Both the position numbers and the translations under genes were made by a program. Positions 8,813-18,684 of a DNA stretch of 64,000 bases are shown piece after piece. The notes beneath the pieces are model-generated. The model worked only from the letters and a program-made list of their open reading frames with translations. It made no database searches and had not been told where the DNA came from. This DNA comes from Cryobacterium sp. HLT2-28 (GTDB taxonomy: Bacteria; Actinomycetota; Actinomycetes; Actinomycetales; Microbacteriaceae): assembly GCF_004402495.1 (NCBI RefSeq), contig NZ_SOFH01000016.1:91528-155527 (forward strand), given 5' to 3'. The number at the start of each line of letters is the position of its first letter. Within the stretch, counting starts at the first letter, position 1.

Positions 8813-9270
8813 AGGGCCGCCTGGCCGTCGTCCCGATGGCCCTCCTCCTGGCGTTCTACCTGGTCCTCGTCGGCTGGCGCGCGGTGCTGTTCGTGCAGAG
8901 CGGCGACCCCGTCGGCATCCTGATCGGGGTGGCGCTGATCATCCTGCCGCTGATCGGGGTCTGGGCGCTCGTGCTCGAACTCCGGTTCGGCCGAGACTCC
9001 GAACGCCTCGTGCGGCAGCTGGAGTGCGAGGGCGGCCTCCCCGTCGAGGACCTGCCCACCCGTCCGAGCGGACGGCCGCTCCGGGACGCCGCCGACGCGC
9101 AGTTCCCCCGGTTCACGGCTGCAGTGGATGCCGCCCCCGGCGACTGGCGGGCCTGGTTCCGCCTCGGACTGGCCTACGACGCGTCGGGGGACCGTCGCCG
9201 GGCCCGCGGCGCCATCCGCACCGCCATCGCCCTCGAACGCTCCATGCACGCGGTCGCGCCGCCCCGGTAA
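8809..9270 (+). CDS. Membrane protein with a single TPR-like C-terminal unit
   Basis: A 153-residue protein whose ATG overlaps the dapB stop, so the two are translationally coupled. Residues 5-25 and about 35-57 form two hydrophobic helices. The soluble tail ends in DWRAWFRLGLAYDASGDRRRA, which reads as one tetratricopeptide helix pair. The topology suggests both ends are cytoplasmic. No catalytic motif is visible. The link to dapB suggests a partner in cell-wall precursor supply, but that is inference. It converges on the next gene with a 25-base gap. Confidence 0.75.
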   Translation: MKGRLAVVPMALLLAFYLVLVGWRAVLFVQSGDPVGILIGVALIILPLIGVWALVLELRFGRDSERLVRQLECEGGLPVEDLPTRPSGRPLRDAADAQFPRFTAAVDAAPGDWRAWFRLGLAYDASGDRRRARGAIRTAIALERSMHAVAPPR

Positions 9271-9295
9271 CGGTAGTGTGACGCGCCGGGCCTGG

Positions 9296-10186
9296 TCAGG
9301 GCTGGGCGAGCATCCAGTCGACGGCCTCGGCCGCGGTGCGCTGGGAGAAGACGAAACCGTCGTTCTGCAGCAGGGTCGAATCGACCTGCTGGTCGGCCAG
9401 CAGCAGTGCGCGCGCGGCGTCCTGCAGGGCGAGGGTGAGCACCAGCTCGGGCACCGGGATCCGGAACGGGCGGTGCAGGGCCGTGGCCACGGCCTTGATC
9501 ACGTCGTTCGAGCTGGCGGGGGTCGGGCCGACCAGGTTCACCGAGCCGGACAGTGCCGAACCGAGCAGGTGCACGATCGCGGCGGCCTCGTCGTGCAGGC
9601 TGATCCACGGCCAGTGCGCGGTGCCGCGGCCGAGCGGACCGGCCACGCCCAGGCGGACCAGCGGCAGCAGCGGCCGCAGCGCGCCGCCCCGGGCGATGAC
9701 CAGCCCGGTGCGGAAGGTCACGACCCTGGTCTGCTCCGGCGCACGAGCGGCCTCGGCCTCCCAGGCGGCGACGACGCCGGCCAGGAAATCGGTGCCCGGA
9801 GCGGACTGCTCGGTGAGCACCTCGCCGGGGCGGTCGCCGTAGATGCCGACCGCGGAGGCGTTGAGCAGCACGGCCGGCGGGTGGGCGCTTCGCCGCATGG
9901 CGTCGGTGAGCGTGCGGGTGGCCTGCACCCTCGACTCGAGGATCTGCCGCCGGTACCCGGGGGTCCACGGCAGCCGGGCGAGAGACGCGCCGGACAGGTT
10001 GATCACCGCATCCACCTGCCCGAGCGCGGCCTCGTCCAGGGTCAGCGCGGCGGGATTCCAGCGGAATTCATTGGGCGTCCGCGGGTCGCGGCGCACCAGG
10101 CGCGCGACCGTGTGGCCCGCCGCGCCGAGCTGGCGGCAGACCTCGGTGCCGATCAGGCCGGAGGCCCCGGAGACCAGAACTCGCAT
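9296..10186 (-). CDS. TIGR01777 family NAD-dependent epimerase-like oxidoreductase
   Basis: A 296-residue extended short-chain dehydrogenase of the SulA/YfcH group. It has the Rossmann motif VLVSGASGLIG at the N-terminus, INLSGASL, the SAVGIYGDR segment in the usual Ser/Tyr region, and a C-terminal DUF1731-like part (FRIPVPELVLTLALQDAA). The reaction of this family is poorly known; the old link to cell-division inhibition is only a name. It may be co-transcribed with the OsmC gene upstream of it, with 15 bases between. Confidence 0.88.
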   Translation of the reverse strand: MRVLVSGASGLIGTEVCRQLGAAGHTVARLVRRDPRTPNEFRWNPAALTLDEAALGQVDAVINLSGASLARLPWTPGYRRQILESRVQATRTLTDAMRRSAHPPAVLLNASAVGIYGDRPGEVLTEQSAPGTDFLAGVVAAWEAEAARAPEQTRVVTFRTGLVIARGGALRPLLPLVRLGVAGPLGRGTAHWPWISLHDEAAAIVHLLGSALSGSVNLVGPTPASSNDVIKAVATALHRPFRIPVPELVLTLALQDAARALLLADQQVDSTLLQNDGFVFSQRTAAEAVDWMLAQP

Positions 10187-10201
10187 GAACGCCCGGCCCT
10201 G

Positions 10202-10627
10202 CTAGGCCAGCTCGGCTTCGATCGTGATCGGGATTCCGGCCAGCGCCTTGGAGATCGGGCAGTTGGTCTTCGCGTCCGCGGCGAAGGCCTCGAACTCCTC
10301 CTCGGTCAGGCCGGGCACGCTGGCGCTGACGAGGAGATGACTGCCGACGACGCCGACCCCGGCCTCGAAGGTGACCGCCGCGGTGGTCTGGATGCTCTCC
10401 GGCGTGTGACCGGCTGCGCTGAGGCCGTTGGCGAGGGCCATCGAGAAGCAGGCGGAGTGGGCCGCGCCGAGGAGTTCCTCCGGGTTGGTCGTGTTCGGGC
10501 TGCCGACGGACCTGGCCTGCCAGGTGACCGGGAATTCGGCGGCGTGCGATGAGTCGAGGGAGACGGTGCCCTGGCCGGACTTCAGATCGCCGGTCCAGAC
10601 GGTGGTCGCTTCGCTGGTCAATGCCAT
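10202..10627 (-). CDS. OsmC/Ohr family peroxiredoxin
   Basis: A 141-residue thiol peroxidase-like protein acting on organic hydroperoxides. The two redox cysteines are in AHSACFSMAL and TNCPISKAL, the OsmC arrangement. The frame stays open twelve codons further, to 10663. I choose the ATG at 10625-10627 because AGGAGG lies at 10635-10640 on the minus strand, seven bases upstream, and the protein then starts MALTSEATTVW as in the family. The TIGR01777 gene follows on the same strand. Confidence 0.92.
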   Translation of the reverse strand: MALTSEATTVWTGDLKSGQGTVSLDSSHAAEFPVTWQARSVGSPNTTNPEELLGAAHSACFSMALANGLSAAGHTPESIQTTAAVTFEAGVGVVGSHLLVSASVPGLTEEEFEAFAADAKTNCPISKALAGIPITIEAELA

Positions 10628-10713
10628 GGTGTTACCTCCTGAGTGAACCTCCAGCCTAGCCATGGGGGCCGGCGGCAGGGGGCCTTCCCGTCTGGGAATC
10701 GGCAGGGAGGCCG

Positions 10714-11235
10714 CTACCCGGCGCTGGCCGGCCCTCGGCCGAGCAGCCCGGACCGCACCAGCAGCAGGTACAGCTGGCAGCCGAGGCAGTAGTCGAACAC
10801 GGCGTTGAGGAAGGCCGCGACGAACGCGGCCGCCGCGGCGATGCCCACGGCCGGCGCCAGGCCGACCAGGCCGAGCACGACGCCGACGAGGGTGACCAGC
10901 AGGCCGACGCCCTGCGCGAACGTCGGCGGGGCGGGGTTCTCCAGTTCACCCGGCGGGGCCAGCCGGGGCCGCACGAAACGCTTGAACAGCAGACCCCAGG
11001 GGTGCCGGCCGGCGCCCGCGATCGCGCCCCAGGCGAACAGGGCGGCCAGCACGACGAGGAGCGAGAGCGCGGCGGCGGATGCCCCGGTCAGCGACAGGAA
11101 CACCACCACGAGCAGCAGCACGGCGGTGATCCCGGCGCCGAACCGCGGGCCGCGCGGGTCGAGGTCGGGCCGGCGGGGGCGGGGCGCACCCGCTCCGGCC
11201 GCGGGCGTGCCGGGTTCAGCGGGCAAGAGTGGCAT
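10714..11235 (-). CDS. DUF4395 integral membrane protein
   Basis: A 173-residue protein. After a Pro/Ala-rich start and the PRGPRFGAG motif it has about four hydrophobic helices, then FDYCLGCQLYLLL near the end. The CxxC in the last membrane region and the position next to a thioredoxin are characteristic of DUF4395, which probably takes part in a membrane redox relay. The start at 11235 overlaps the end of the thioredoxin gene by about 20 bases, with GGGAG upstream. The frame stays open to 11292, but that extension lies within the thioredoxin gene. Confidence 0.85.
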   Translation of the reverse strand: MPLLPAEPGTPAAGAGAPRPRRPDLDPRGPRFGAGITAVLLLVVVFLSLTGASAAALSLLVVLAALFAWGAIAGAGRHPWGLLFKRFVRPRLAPPGELENPAPPTFAQGVGLLVTLVGVVLGLVGLAPAVGIAAAAAFVAAFLNAVFDYCLGCQLYLLLVRSGLLGRGPASAG

Positions 11236-11665
11236 GGCGGCTCCCGGGGAGGTCGTCGAGGTGGGCGATGATTCCGGCCTTGTGCGGGGCACCGCCGACC
11301 CGGGCCTGCACCCGCCCGGTCCGGTCGAGGATCAGCGTGGTCGGGGTCTGCAAGACCTGGAACCGGCGGGCCAGGTCGGCCCGGTGGGTGAGGTCCACCT
11401 CGACGTGCACGACGCCGGGCCGGGACCGGGCAACGCCGGCGAGCATCCGGTGGGTGCCGGGGCAGCGGGAGCAGTGTTCGGTGGAGAACTGCACCAGGGT
11501 GGCTTCCGCGCCGAACTGGGCGGTGCTGGCGACATCCGCCGGGGTGAGCGCGGGCGCCTCCGCCACCTCGGTGAAGCGCCCCTGCCGGGCGCGCCAGGCC
11601 AGGCCGAGGCCGGTCGCGGCGGCCACGAGCGCCAGCACACTGCCGAGGGCGAGAATCGGATCCAT
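11216..11665 (-). CDS. Membrane-anchored thioredoxin family protein
   Basis: A 149-residue thioredoxin-fold protein. Residues 4-25 form an N-terminal membrane anchor, so the redox domain probably faces outward. The active site is STEHCSRCPGTH (CxxC), and the cis-proline loop TPTTLIL follows at the right distance. It overlaps the DUF4395 gene downstream, and the two likely work as a pair. TlpA/ResA-like roles in cytochrome or envelope thiol reduction are possible but cannot be chosen from sequence. Confidence 0.88.
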   Translation of the reverse strand: MDPILALGSVLALVAAATGLGLAWRARQGRFTEVAEAPALTPADVASTAQFGAEATLVQFSTEHCSRCPGTHRMLAGVARSRPGVVHVEVDLTHRADLARRFQVLQTPTTLILDRTGRVQARVGGAPHKAGIIAHLDDLPGSRHATLAR

Positions 11666-11784
11666 CCCGCAACGGTACGGGCGTCCCGGACCGGCCGGGG
11701 GAGTGTGACGACAGGTTACGGCGCAGGCCCGGCCGCGCCGGGCACCGCGTGCGCTCTCGCACCGTGACCGATAGCCTGTAATTC

Positions 11785-12762
11785 GTGTCTACGTCCTATA
11801 ACCCTTTCGGCCAGGTCCTCGTCGCCCTGGTCACTCCCTTCACTGCCGACGGCGAAGTCGACTGGGCGGGAGTGGCGAAACACATCGACGACGTGATCAC
11901 CGCCGGCGCCGACGGCATCGTCGTCACCGGCACCACCGGGGAGACGTCCACCCTGACCGATCCGGAGAAGATCAGGCTGGTCGAGGTCGGCAAGGACGTC
12001 GCGGCCGGCCGGGCCAAGATCATCACCGGCGGCGGCTCCAACGAGACCGCGCACGCCATGCAGCTCGCCCGCCAGAGCGAGAAGGCCGGCGCCGATGGCA
12101 ACATGATCGTCACCCCGTACTACAACAAGCCCACCCAGTCGGGCATCCTCACCCACTTCCGGATGATCGCCGACGCCACCGACCTGCCGGTGATCCTCTA
12201 CGACATCCCCAGTCGCACCGGCGTCCCGATCAACTACGAGACCATCCTGCGCGCCGCGAAGCACCCGAACATCCTCGCCGTCAAGGACGCCAAGGGCGAC
12301 CTGGCCCAGGTCAGCCGGGTGCTCAATCAGACCGACCTGCTCTACTTCTCCGGCGACGACCCGAATGTGCTGCCGCACCTGTCGATCGGGGCGACCGGCC
12401 TGATCGGCGTCACCGCGAACATCGCGGCCACGCCGTACCGCCAGATGGTGGATGCCGTCAACGCCGGCGACCTGAAGACGGCGACCGCCGCGCACCGCCA
12501 GCTCGAACCCCTCGTGCGGGCCTGCATGACCCACGTCCCCGGCACCGTCGCGGTCAAGTACATCCTGCACGGCCTCGGCCGGATCGGCAGCCCGCGGGTG
12601 CGCCTGCCCCTGGTCGGCCCGGAGGACTTCGAGGCCGCGCAGATCGAGGACGAGATCGACCTGGTCAAGAACATCCCCGGGGTCGACTTCTCCAACTTCC
12701 GCCCCGACCGCAACGCCGCCGCGGGCGGCGCGCTGCCGAAGATCGCCGGAACAACACGCTAA
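11785..12762 (+). CDS. dapA: 4-hydroxy-tetrahydrodipicolinate synthase
   Basis: DapA condenses pyruvate with aspartate semialdehyde, the first committed step to lysine and DAP. The Schiff-base lysine is in LAVKDAKGD. The TPYYNKP tyrosine, the YDIPSRTG loop and GTTGE are all present. Length is 325 residues, about 25 longer than usual because of a C-terminal extension. The GTG start at 11785 follows TAGCCT (11772-11777) by seven bases, with no Shine-Dalgarno sequence, so a leaderless mRNA is likely. rnj follows after 28 bases. Confidence 0.96.
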   Translation: MSTSYNPFGQVLVALVTPFTADGEVDWAGVAKHIDDVITAGADGIVVTGTTGETSTLTDPEKIRLVEVGKDVAAGRAKIITGGGSNETAHAMQLARQSEKAGADGNMIVTPYYNKPTQSGILTHFRMIADATDLPVILYDIPSRTGVPINYETILRAAKHPNILAVKDAKGDLAQVSRVLNQTDLLYFSGDDPNVLPHLSIGATGLIGVTANIAATPYRQMVDAVNAGDLKTATAAHRQLEPLVRACMTHVPGTVAVKYILHGLGRIGSPRVRLPLVGPEDFEAAQIEDEIDLVKNIPGVDFSNFRPDRNAAAGGALPKIAGTTR

Positions 12763-12790
12763 TCACGCCACCGACCCCCTAGGAGGGCCC

Positions 12791-14467
12791 ATGCCCATCG
12801 ACGTCTACGACCCGGCCCCTCTCGAACCGGGCACGCTGCGGGTCATCCCGATCGGGGGTCTGGGCGAGATCGGCCGCAACATGACCTCGTTCGAGATCGA
12901 CGGCAAGATCCTCATCGTCGACTGCGGGGTGCTGTTCCCCGAGGAGCATCAGCCGGGCGTCGACCTCATCCTGCCCGACTTCAGCCCGATTAGGGACCGC
13001 CTCGACGACATCCTCGGGGTCGTGCTCACCCACGGGCACGAGGACCACATCGGGGCCGTGCCGTATCTGCTCAAGCTGCGGCAGGACATCCCGTTGATCG
13101 GGTCGGGGCTGACCCTCGCCTTCATCGAGGCGAAGCTCAAGGAACACCGGATCACCCCGTACACCCTGCAGGTGAAGGAGGGCCAGAAGGAACGCCTCGG
13201 CCCGTTCAACCTCGAGTTCGTCGCCGTCAACCACTCGATCCCCGACGCCCTGGCCGTGGCGATCAAGACCGTCGCCGGCACCGTGCTGCACACGGGCGAC
13301 TTCAAGATGGACCAGCTGCCGCTCGACCACCGGCTGACCGACCTGCGCGAATTCGCCCGGCTCGGCACCGAGGGCGTCGACCTCTTCCTGGTCGACTCCA
13401 CGAACGCGGATGTCCCGGGCTTCACCCCCTCCGAGCGCCTGATCGGCCCGGTGCTCGAGGACGTCATCGCCCGTGCCCCGCGCCGGGTGATCGTCGCCAG
13501 CTTCTCCAGCCACGTGCACCGGGTGCAGCAGGTGCTCGACGCCGCCTACGCGAACGACCGCAGGGTGGCCCTGCTCGGCCGGTCGATGGTGCGCAACATG
13601 ACCATCGCCGCCGAGCTCGGCTACCTGCGGGTGCCGGAGGGGGTGCTGGTCGATTTCAAGAAGGCCGGCAGCATCCCCGACGACAAGATCGTCTATATGT
13701 CCACCGGGTCGCAGGGCGAGCCGATGGCCGTGCTCAGCCGGATGGTGAACATGGACCACCAGGTCGAGGTGGGCCTCGGCGACACGGTCATCCTCGCCTC
13801 CAGCCTGATCCCCGGCAACGAGAACGCGGTCTACCGGATCATCGACGGGCTGACCAAGCTCGGTGCCACCGTCGTGCACAAGGGCAACGCGAAGGTGCAC
13901 GTCTCCGGGCACGCCGCCGCCGGCGAACTGACCTACTGCTACAACATCCTCAAGCCGAAGAACGTGCTGCCCGTGCACGGGGAGTACCGCCACCTCGTCG
14001 CCAACGCCAAGCTCGCCGTAGAGACCGGGGTGCCCGACGCGAACGTGATCCTCGCCGAGGACGGCACCGTGCTCGACCTGCGCGCCGGCGTCGTGCGGAA
14101 GGTCGGCCAGCTCGACCTGGGCTACGTCTACGTCGACGGGTCGAGCGTCGGCGAGATCACCGACGCCGACCTCAAGGACCGCCGCACCCTCGCCGAGGAG
14201 GGGTTCATCTCGATCATCATCGTGGTCGACGCCTCCACCGGCAAGGTTATCGTCGGCCCGGAGATCCACGCCAAGGGATTCGCCGAGGACGCCTCCGTCT
14301 TCGACGCCGTGCGGCCCAAGATCGAGGCTGCCCTGGCCGAGGCCGCGCAGAACGGGGTGCGCGACACGCACGCCCTGCAGCAGATCGTGCGCCGCACGGT
14401 CGGCCGCTGGGTGAACGTGGCATTCCGCCGCCGCCCGATGATCGTCCCGCTGGTGATCGAGGCGTAG
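12791..14467 (+). CDS. rnj: Ribonuclease J
   Basis: A 558-residue metallo-beta-lactamase/beta-CASP RNase with 5'-exonuclease and endonuclease activity in RNA turnover and rRNA maturation. The zinc motif THGHEDHIG is present, as are HTGDFKMD, the beta-CASP motif DSTNAD and the C-terminal SGHAAAGEL. AGGAGGG at 12781-12787 precedes the ATG. In Actinobacteria the order dapA-rnj-ftsK is conserved, and here dapA and rnj are probably one operon. Confidence 0.96.
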   Translation: MPIDVYDPAPLEPGTLRVIPIGGLGEIGRNMTSFEIDGKILIVDCGVLFPEEHQPGVDLILPDFSPIRDRLDDILGVVLTHGHEDHIGAVPYLLKLRQDIPLIGSGLTLAFIEAKLKEHRITPYTLQVKEGQKERLGPFNLEFVAVNHSIPDALAVAIKTVAGTVLHTGDFKMDQLPLDHRLTDLREFARLGTEGVDLFLVDSTNADVPGFTPSERLIGPVLEDVIARAPRRVIVASFSSHVHRVQQVLDAAYANDRRVALLGRSMVRNMTIAAELGYLRVPEGVLVDFKKAGSIPDDKIVYMSTGSQGEPMAVLSRMVNMDHQVEVGLGDTVILASSLIPGNENAVYRIIDGLTKLGATVVHKGNAKVHVSGHAAAGELTYCYNILKPKNVLPVHGEYRHLVANAKLAVETGVPDANVILAEDGTVLDLRAGVVRKVGQLDLGYVYVDGSSVGEITDADLKDRRTLAEEGFISIIIVVDASTGKVIVGPEIHAKGFAEDASVFDAVRPKIEAALAEAAQNGVRDTHALQQIVRRTVGRWVNVAFRRRPMIVPLVIEA

Positions 14468-14606
14468 CCCGCCCTGGCGCTCAGACCGGAGAAATTCGCG
14501 CCACGCGGGTTTCCCGGGCGCCGGGCACGGCGTGTCGCGAAAAACTCCATCCCGAACGTGCGGGACGACAACCGGGCGCAATCGCGTGGGCGTGGGGTGA
14601 CCCGGA

Positions 14607-14628
14607 TGTCCGAGGGCGACGGTACCGT
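14607..14628 (+). promoter_or_regulatory. ftsK promoter, leaderless, with partial RecA-NDp-like upstream motif
   Basis: TACCGT (14623-14628) ends seven bases before the chosen ftsK ATG. Eight bases upstream of it lies ATGTCCGAG (14606-14614), which differs from the ATGTCGGAG found at recA by one base. In the RecA-NDp consensus the sixth base is a purine; here it is C, so function is uncertain. Confidence 0.45.
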
Positions 14629-14635
14629 AGATTCC

Positions 14636-17500
14636 ATGGCTACGAGCACTAAGTCGACCGGGCGCGCCCGCACCTCGCCTGCGCGCGGCACGGCCGCGCG
14701 AAAGCCCGCCCAGAAGACCCAGACCCAGAAGACCGTCAAGTTCACGGCTGGCGACCCCGGCCCCGGACTGTTCGCCCGGATCTGGATGGCGCTCGCCCAC
14801 GTCACCGGCGGCGCCGCGCGCGCCCTCGGCCCCGAACAGCTCTCCAAGGAGGAACGCCGAGACGGCCTGCCCTTCTTCCTCGTACTCCTGGCCATCGCGG
14901 GCGCGGTGATCGAATGGTTCCTGATCAACAGTCCCGTCGCGCAGACCCTCGACGCCTGGACCTTCGGCGGCCTGTTCGGCCGGGTCGCATTCGCGCTGCC
15001 CGTGATCATGCTGTTGTTCGCGGTCTGGCTTTTCCGCAACCCCAGCTCGGTGCACGACAACGGCCGGATCGGCATCGGCCTGTCGCTGCTGCTCGTGTCG
15101 GTCTCGGGCCTCTGCCACATCTTCGGCGGCCAGCCGGCGCCCAGCGACGGCATGGAGGTGCTCGCCCTGTCCGGCGGTGTGATCGGCTGGATGATCGCCG
15201 CGCCGCTGATCTACCTGACCACCGCCATCGGCGCCACCATCGTCGTGATCCTGCTGCTGGCCCTCAGCCTCTTCATCATCACGAAGACCCCGCCGAACCG
15301 GATCGGCGCGCGCAGCCGTGAGCTCTACGCCTGGCTGTTCGGCGCCCAGCTCCCCGACCCAGAGGAACGCGCGGCCGCCCGTGAGGCGAAGCTGGAGAAG
15401 ACCGTGCAGGTCGAATTCGACGGCGTCGACGAGGACACCAGCACCCTGCCCTGGTGGCGGCGCAACACGAGCAAGCGCGAGGAAGACCCCGATTTCAGCA
15501 GCCCGGTCAGCACGGATGCGCACCCCGCCGGCGAGGCGGAGCCGCCGGCATCCGACCCGCTGAGCACCCTGCTCGGCGGCGACGGCCGCGGCAGTTTCGC
15601 CACCGCCCTGGAGGGTGCCCAGCCGGCTGCGGGCGGCGACAAGGACCACGGCGACTCTGACCACTACGGCACCGAGGTGCTCGAAGACCTCATCCGCGCC
15701 GAGGACGCCATCAAGCGCTTCACCGGCGAGATCGACGTGCAGCGCGGCTCGGCCACGGGCCTGTACGCCGACGACCCGACCGGGCTCACCGAGGTACTCC
15801 CCGGTTTCGACGAGCTCGACGCGGCCGCTCTTGCCCCGCGCCCCGAAGCCGCCGCCCCGGAGCCGGCAGCCCCCTACCAGCTGCCGTCGAACACGACGCT
15901 GACCAAGGGCCCGCCGGCGAAGGCCCGCTCTGCCGCGAACGACGAGATCGTGAAGTCGATCACCGAGGTGCTCCGCCAGTTCCAGGTCGACGCGAAGGTC
16001 ACCGGGTTCTCCCGCGGCCCCACCGTCACCCAGTACGAGATCGAGCTCGGCCCGGGCGTCAAGGTGGAACGGGTCACCGCGCTGAGCAAGAACCTCTCCT
16101 ACGCGGTCGCCTCGAACGAGGTACGCATCCTCTCGCCCATCCCGGGCAAGAGCGCCATCGGCATCGAGATCCCCAACACCGACCGCGAGATCGTCACCCT
16201 CGGTGACGTGCTCCGCTCCGGCACCGCGACCAACAGCACCCACCCGATGACCATCGGCGTCGGCAAAGACGTCGGCGGCGGATTCGTCATCGCCAACCTT
16301 GCCAAGATGCCCCACCTGCTCGTGGCCGGTTCCACCGGCTCCGGCAAGTCGAGCTTCGTGAACTCGATGATCACCAGCCTGCTGATGCGCGCCAAGCCCA
16401 GCGACGTGCGGATGGTGCTGATCGACCCGAAGCGGGTCGAACTCGCCGCCTACGCCGGGGTGCCGCACCTGATCACGCCGATCATCACCAGCCCGAAGAA
16501 GGCCGCCGAGGCCCTGCAGTGGGTCGTCAAAGAGATGGACATGCGCTACGACGACCTGGCCAGCTTCGGCTTCCGCCACATCGACGACTTCAACAAGGCC
16601 GTCGTGAACAACGAGATCGTGCTGCCCGCCGGCAGCGCCCGCACCCTCAAGCCCTACCCCTACCTCCTCGTCGTCGTCGACGAGCTCGCCGACCTGATGA
16701 TGGTCGCCCCGCGCGACGTCGAGGACTCGATCGTGCGCATCACCCAGCTCGCTCGCGCCTCCGGCATCCACCTCGTCCTGGCCACCCAGCGGCCCAGCGT
16801 CGACGTCGTCACCGGCCTGATCAAGGCGAACGTGCCGTCCCGGCTCGCCTTCGCCGTGACCAGCGTCACCGACTCCCGGGTCATCCTCGACCAGCCGGGC
16901 GCCGACAAGCTGATCGGCCAGGGTGACGCCCTGTTCCTGCCGATGGGGGCGTCCAAGGCCATCAGGGTGCAGGGCGCCTGGGTCAACGAGGCCGAGATCG
17001 AACGGGTCGTCAAGCACGTCACCCAGCAGGCCCGCCCCGACTACCGGCCGGATGTCTCGATGGTCGCCCCGCGCAAGGAGATCGACTCCGACATCGGCGA
17101 CGACCTCGAGGTGTTGCTCGCCGCTGCCGAACTCGTCGTCTCCACCCAGTTCGGCTCCACGTCGATGCTGCAGCGGAAGCTGCGGGTCGGCTTCGCCAAG
17201 GCCGGCCGGCTGATGGACCTGCTCGAGTCCCGGGAGATCGTCGGCCCGTCCGAGGGCTCGAAGGCCCGGGACGTGCTCGTCACGGTCGAACAGCTGCCGA
17301 GCGTGCTCGCACTGCTCCGCGGGTCGGACGAGCAGCACCACGCGGCCAGCGCGAACGCGCAGGCCGCCGCGGCACACCAGGCCGACAGTGCCCCTGACTC
17401 CCGGTACGCCGGCGACCCGGTCGCGAAGATGTCCGAGGGGTACCCTGAAGAAGAGGCTGCCCCCGATGAGGATGCCTGGCAACTGACCGACAGGGAATGA
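14636..17500 (+). CDS. ftsK: DNA translocase FtsK/SpoIIIE
   Basis: A 954-residue motor that pumps chromosomal DNA through the division septum. Residues 1-60 are basic. About four membrane helices (80-230) follow, then a variable acidic linker, the alpha/beta motor with Walker [10 protein letters not shown] (about 564-572) and [11 protein letters not shown], and a C-terminal gamma winged helix ([19 protein letters not shown]) that would read KOPS sites. The frame is open back to a GTG at 14558, but TACCGT seven bases before the ATG at 14636 favours this start. pgsA starts three bases after the stop. Confidence 0.95.
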   Translation: MATSTKSTGRARTSPARGTAARKPAQKTQTQKTVKFTAGDPGPGLFARIWMALAHVTGGAARALGPEQLSKEERRDGLPFFLVLLAIAGAVIEWFLINSPVAQTLDAWTFGGLFGRVAFALPVIMLLFAVWLFRNPSSVHDNGRIGIGLSLLLVSVSGLCHIFGGQPAPSDGMEVLALSGGVIGWMIAAPLIYLTTAIGATIVVILLLALSLFIITKTPPNRIGARSRELYAWLFGAQLPDPEERAAAREAKLEKTVQVEFDGVDEDTSTLPWWRRNTSKREEDPDFSSPVSTDAHPAGEAEPPASDPLSTLLGGDGRGSFATALEGAQPAAGGDKDHGDSDHYGTEVLEDLIRAEDAIKRFTGEIDVQRGSATGLYADDPTGLTEVLPGFDELDAAALAPRPEAAAPEPAAPYQLPSNTTLTKGPPAKARSAANDEIVKSITEVLRQFQVDAKVTGFSRGPTVTQYEIELGPGVKVERVTALSKNLSYAVASNEVRILSPIPGKSAIGIEIPNTDREIVTLGDVLRSGTATNSTHPMTIGVGKDVGGGFVIANLAKMPHLLVAGSTGSGKSSFVNSMITSLLMRAKPSDVRMVLIDPKRVELAAYAGVPHLITPIITSPKKAAEALQWVVKEMDMRYDDLASFGFRHIDDFNKAVVNNEIVLPAGSARTLKPYPYLLVVVDELADLMMVAPRDVEDSIVRITQLARASGIHLVLATQRPSVDVVTGLIKANVPSRLAFAVTSVTDSRVILDQPGADKLIGQGDALFLPMGASKAIRVQGAWVNEAEIERVVKHVTQQARPDYRPDVSMVAPRKEIDSDIGDDLEVLLAAAELVVSTQFGSTSMLQRKLRVGFAKAGRLMDLLESREIVGPSEGSKARDVLVTVEQLPSVLALLRGSDEQHHAASANAQAAAAHQADSAPDSRYAGDPVAKMSEGYPEEEAAPDEDAWQLTDRE

Positions 17501-17503
17501 CCG

Positions 17504-18103
17504 ATGGCCACACCACTCACGCCCGTCGCGCGCCCCGGCAACTGGAATCTGCCCAACCTGATCACGGTGGTGCGCATCCTGCTGGCACCCGTGTTCATCT
17601 GGCTGCTCCTGGCCGACGCCGGCCAGGACGGCGCCCTCCGCTGGGCCGCCGCAGTGCTCTTCATCCTCGCCATCGCGACCGACGGGATCGACGGCGCGAT
17701 CGCCCGCCGCAACAACCAGGTCACCGACCTCGGCAAGCTCCTCGACCCGATCGCGGACAAGGTGCTCACCGGTGGGGCGCTCGTGTCCCTGTCCATCCTC
17801 GGCGAATTGTGGTGGTGGGTGACCATCGTCATCCTCGTGCGCGAAATCGGCATCACCGTCTTCCGGTTCGTGATGCTGAAGGACCGGGTCATCCCCGCCT
17901 CACGGGGCGGCAAGCTCAAGACCGTGCTGCAGTCCGTGGCGATCTCGCTGGCCCTCGTGCCGCTCTGGCTGCTGCTGGGTGACTGGGTGCACTGGGTGAA
18001 TGGGGCGGTCATGGCCGCGGCGCTGGTCGCGACCGTGATCACCGGGGTCGACTACCTCCTCGCCGCCCGCCGCGACAACCGCGGCGCCCCGGCCGCGCCC
18101 TGA
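17504..18103 (+). CDS. pgsA: CDP-diacylglycerol-glycerol-3-phosphate 3-phosphatidyltransferase
   Basis: A 199-residue integral membrane enzyme that makes phosphatidylglycerophosphate, the precursor of phosphatidylglycerol and cardiolipin. The CDP-alcohol phosphotransferase signature DG-x2-AR-x8-G-x3-D-x3-D reads as DGIDGAIARR...GKLLDPIADK. About five hydrophobic helices surround it. The start is three bases after the ftsK stop, so the genes are coupled. cinA follows five bases later. Confidence 0.94.
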   Translation: MATPLTPVARPGNWNLPNLITVVRILLAPVFIWLLLADAGQDGALRWAAAVLFILAIATDGIDGAIARRNNQVTDLGKLLDPIADKVLTGGALVSLSILGELWWWVTIVILVREIGITVFRFVMLKDRVIPASRGGKLKTVLQSVAISLALVPLWLLLGDWVHWVNGAVMAAALVATVITGVDYLLAARRDNRGAPAAP

Positions 18104-18108
18104 CGCCG

Positions 18109-18615
18109 ATGACCGCTGTGCCCGACCTGACGGCCGATCTGATCGGTGCGCTGACCGCGGCCGGCCTGACCATCGCCGTCGCCGAGTCGCTCACCGGTGG
18201 CCTGCTCACGGCCGAACTCATCCGGATCCCCGGGGCGTCCCTCTGCGTCAACGGGGGAGTCGTGGCCTACCAGACCGAGCTCAAGCACACCCTGCTCGGC
18301 GTGGACCCGGCGCTCCTGGCCGAACACGGGCCGGTGCATCCGGAGGTCGCCATCCAGATGGCCCGCGGTGTGCGCACCAGGCTCTCGACGGCCGGCCGCG
18401 ACGCCGACCTGGGCATCGCGACCACCGGCGTCGCCGGCCCAGACCCGCAGGGCGGGCACCCTGTCGGCACGGTCTTCCTCGGGCTGTCCCGCGGCGGCGA
18501 GGGGTGGGCGATTCCGCTCCGCCTGGCCGGTGACCGGGCGGCGATCCGGGCGCAGACCGTGGCCAGGGCGGTCGAAGCTGTGCACACCCTGATAGCCGGT
18601 TCCCGCCCGGAATAG
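18109..18615 (+). CDS. cinA: CinA-type nicotinamide-nucleotide amidohydrolase
   Basis: A 168-residue protein equal to the C-terminal domain of CinA (PncC), which deamidates NMN to NaMN in NAD recycling. The motifs AESLTGGLL, GVVAYQTELKHTLLGV and ATTGVAGPDPQGG are all present. The N-terminal molybdopterin-like domain is absent, as is normal for stand-alone PncC. It sits between pgsA and clgR, upstream of recA; the old competence-induced name comes from the same linkage in other bacteria. Confidence 0.93.
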   Translation: MTAVPDLTADLIGALTAAGLTIAVAESLTGGLLTAELIRIPGASLCVNGGVVAYQTELKHTLLGVDPALLAEHGPVHPEVAIQMARGVRTRLSTAGRDADLGIATTGVAGPDPQGGHPVGTVFLGLSRGGEGWAIPLRLAGDRAAIRAQTVARAVEAVHTLIAGSRPE

Positions 18616-18684
18616 TTCATGCGACACGGCGGTTACACCGAGCAGATTCACAAGAAAAGCCCAGTAGTCGTCGGTAGTCTCGGG

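Noticed and set aside
12779..17482. Very long open frame on the minus strand opposite rnj and ftsK
   Set aside because: It mirrors the GC-rich third codon positions of two certain genes; the peptide is Gly/Asp/His/Val-rich with no family sequence.
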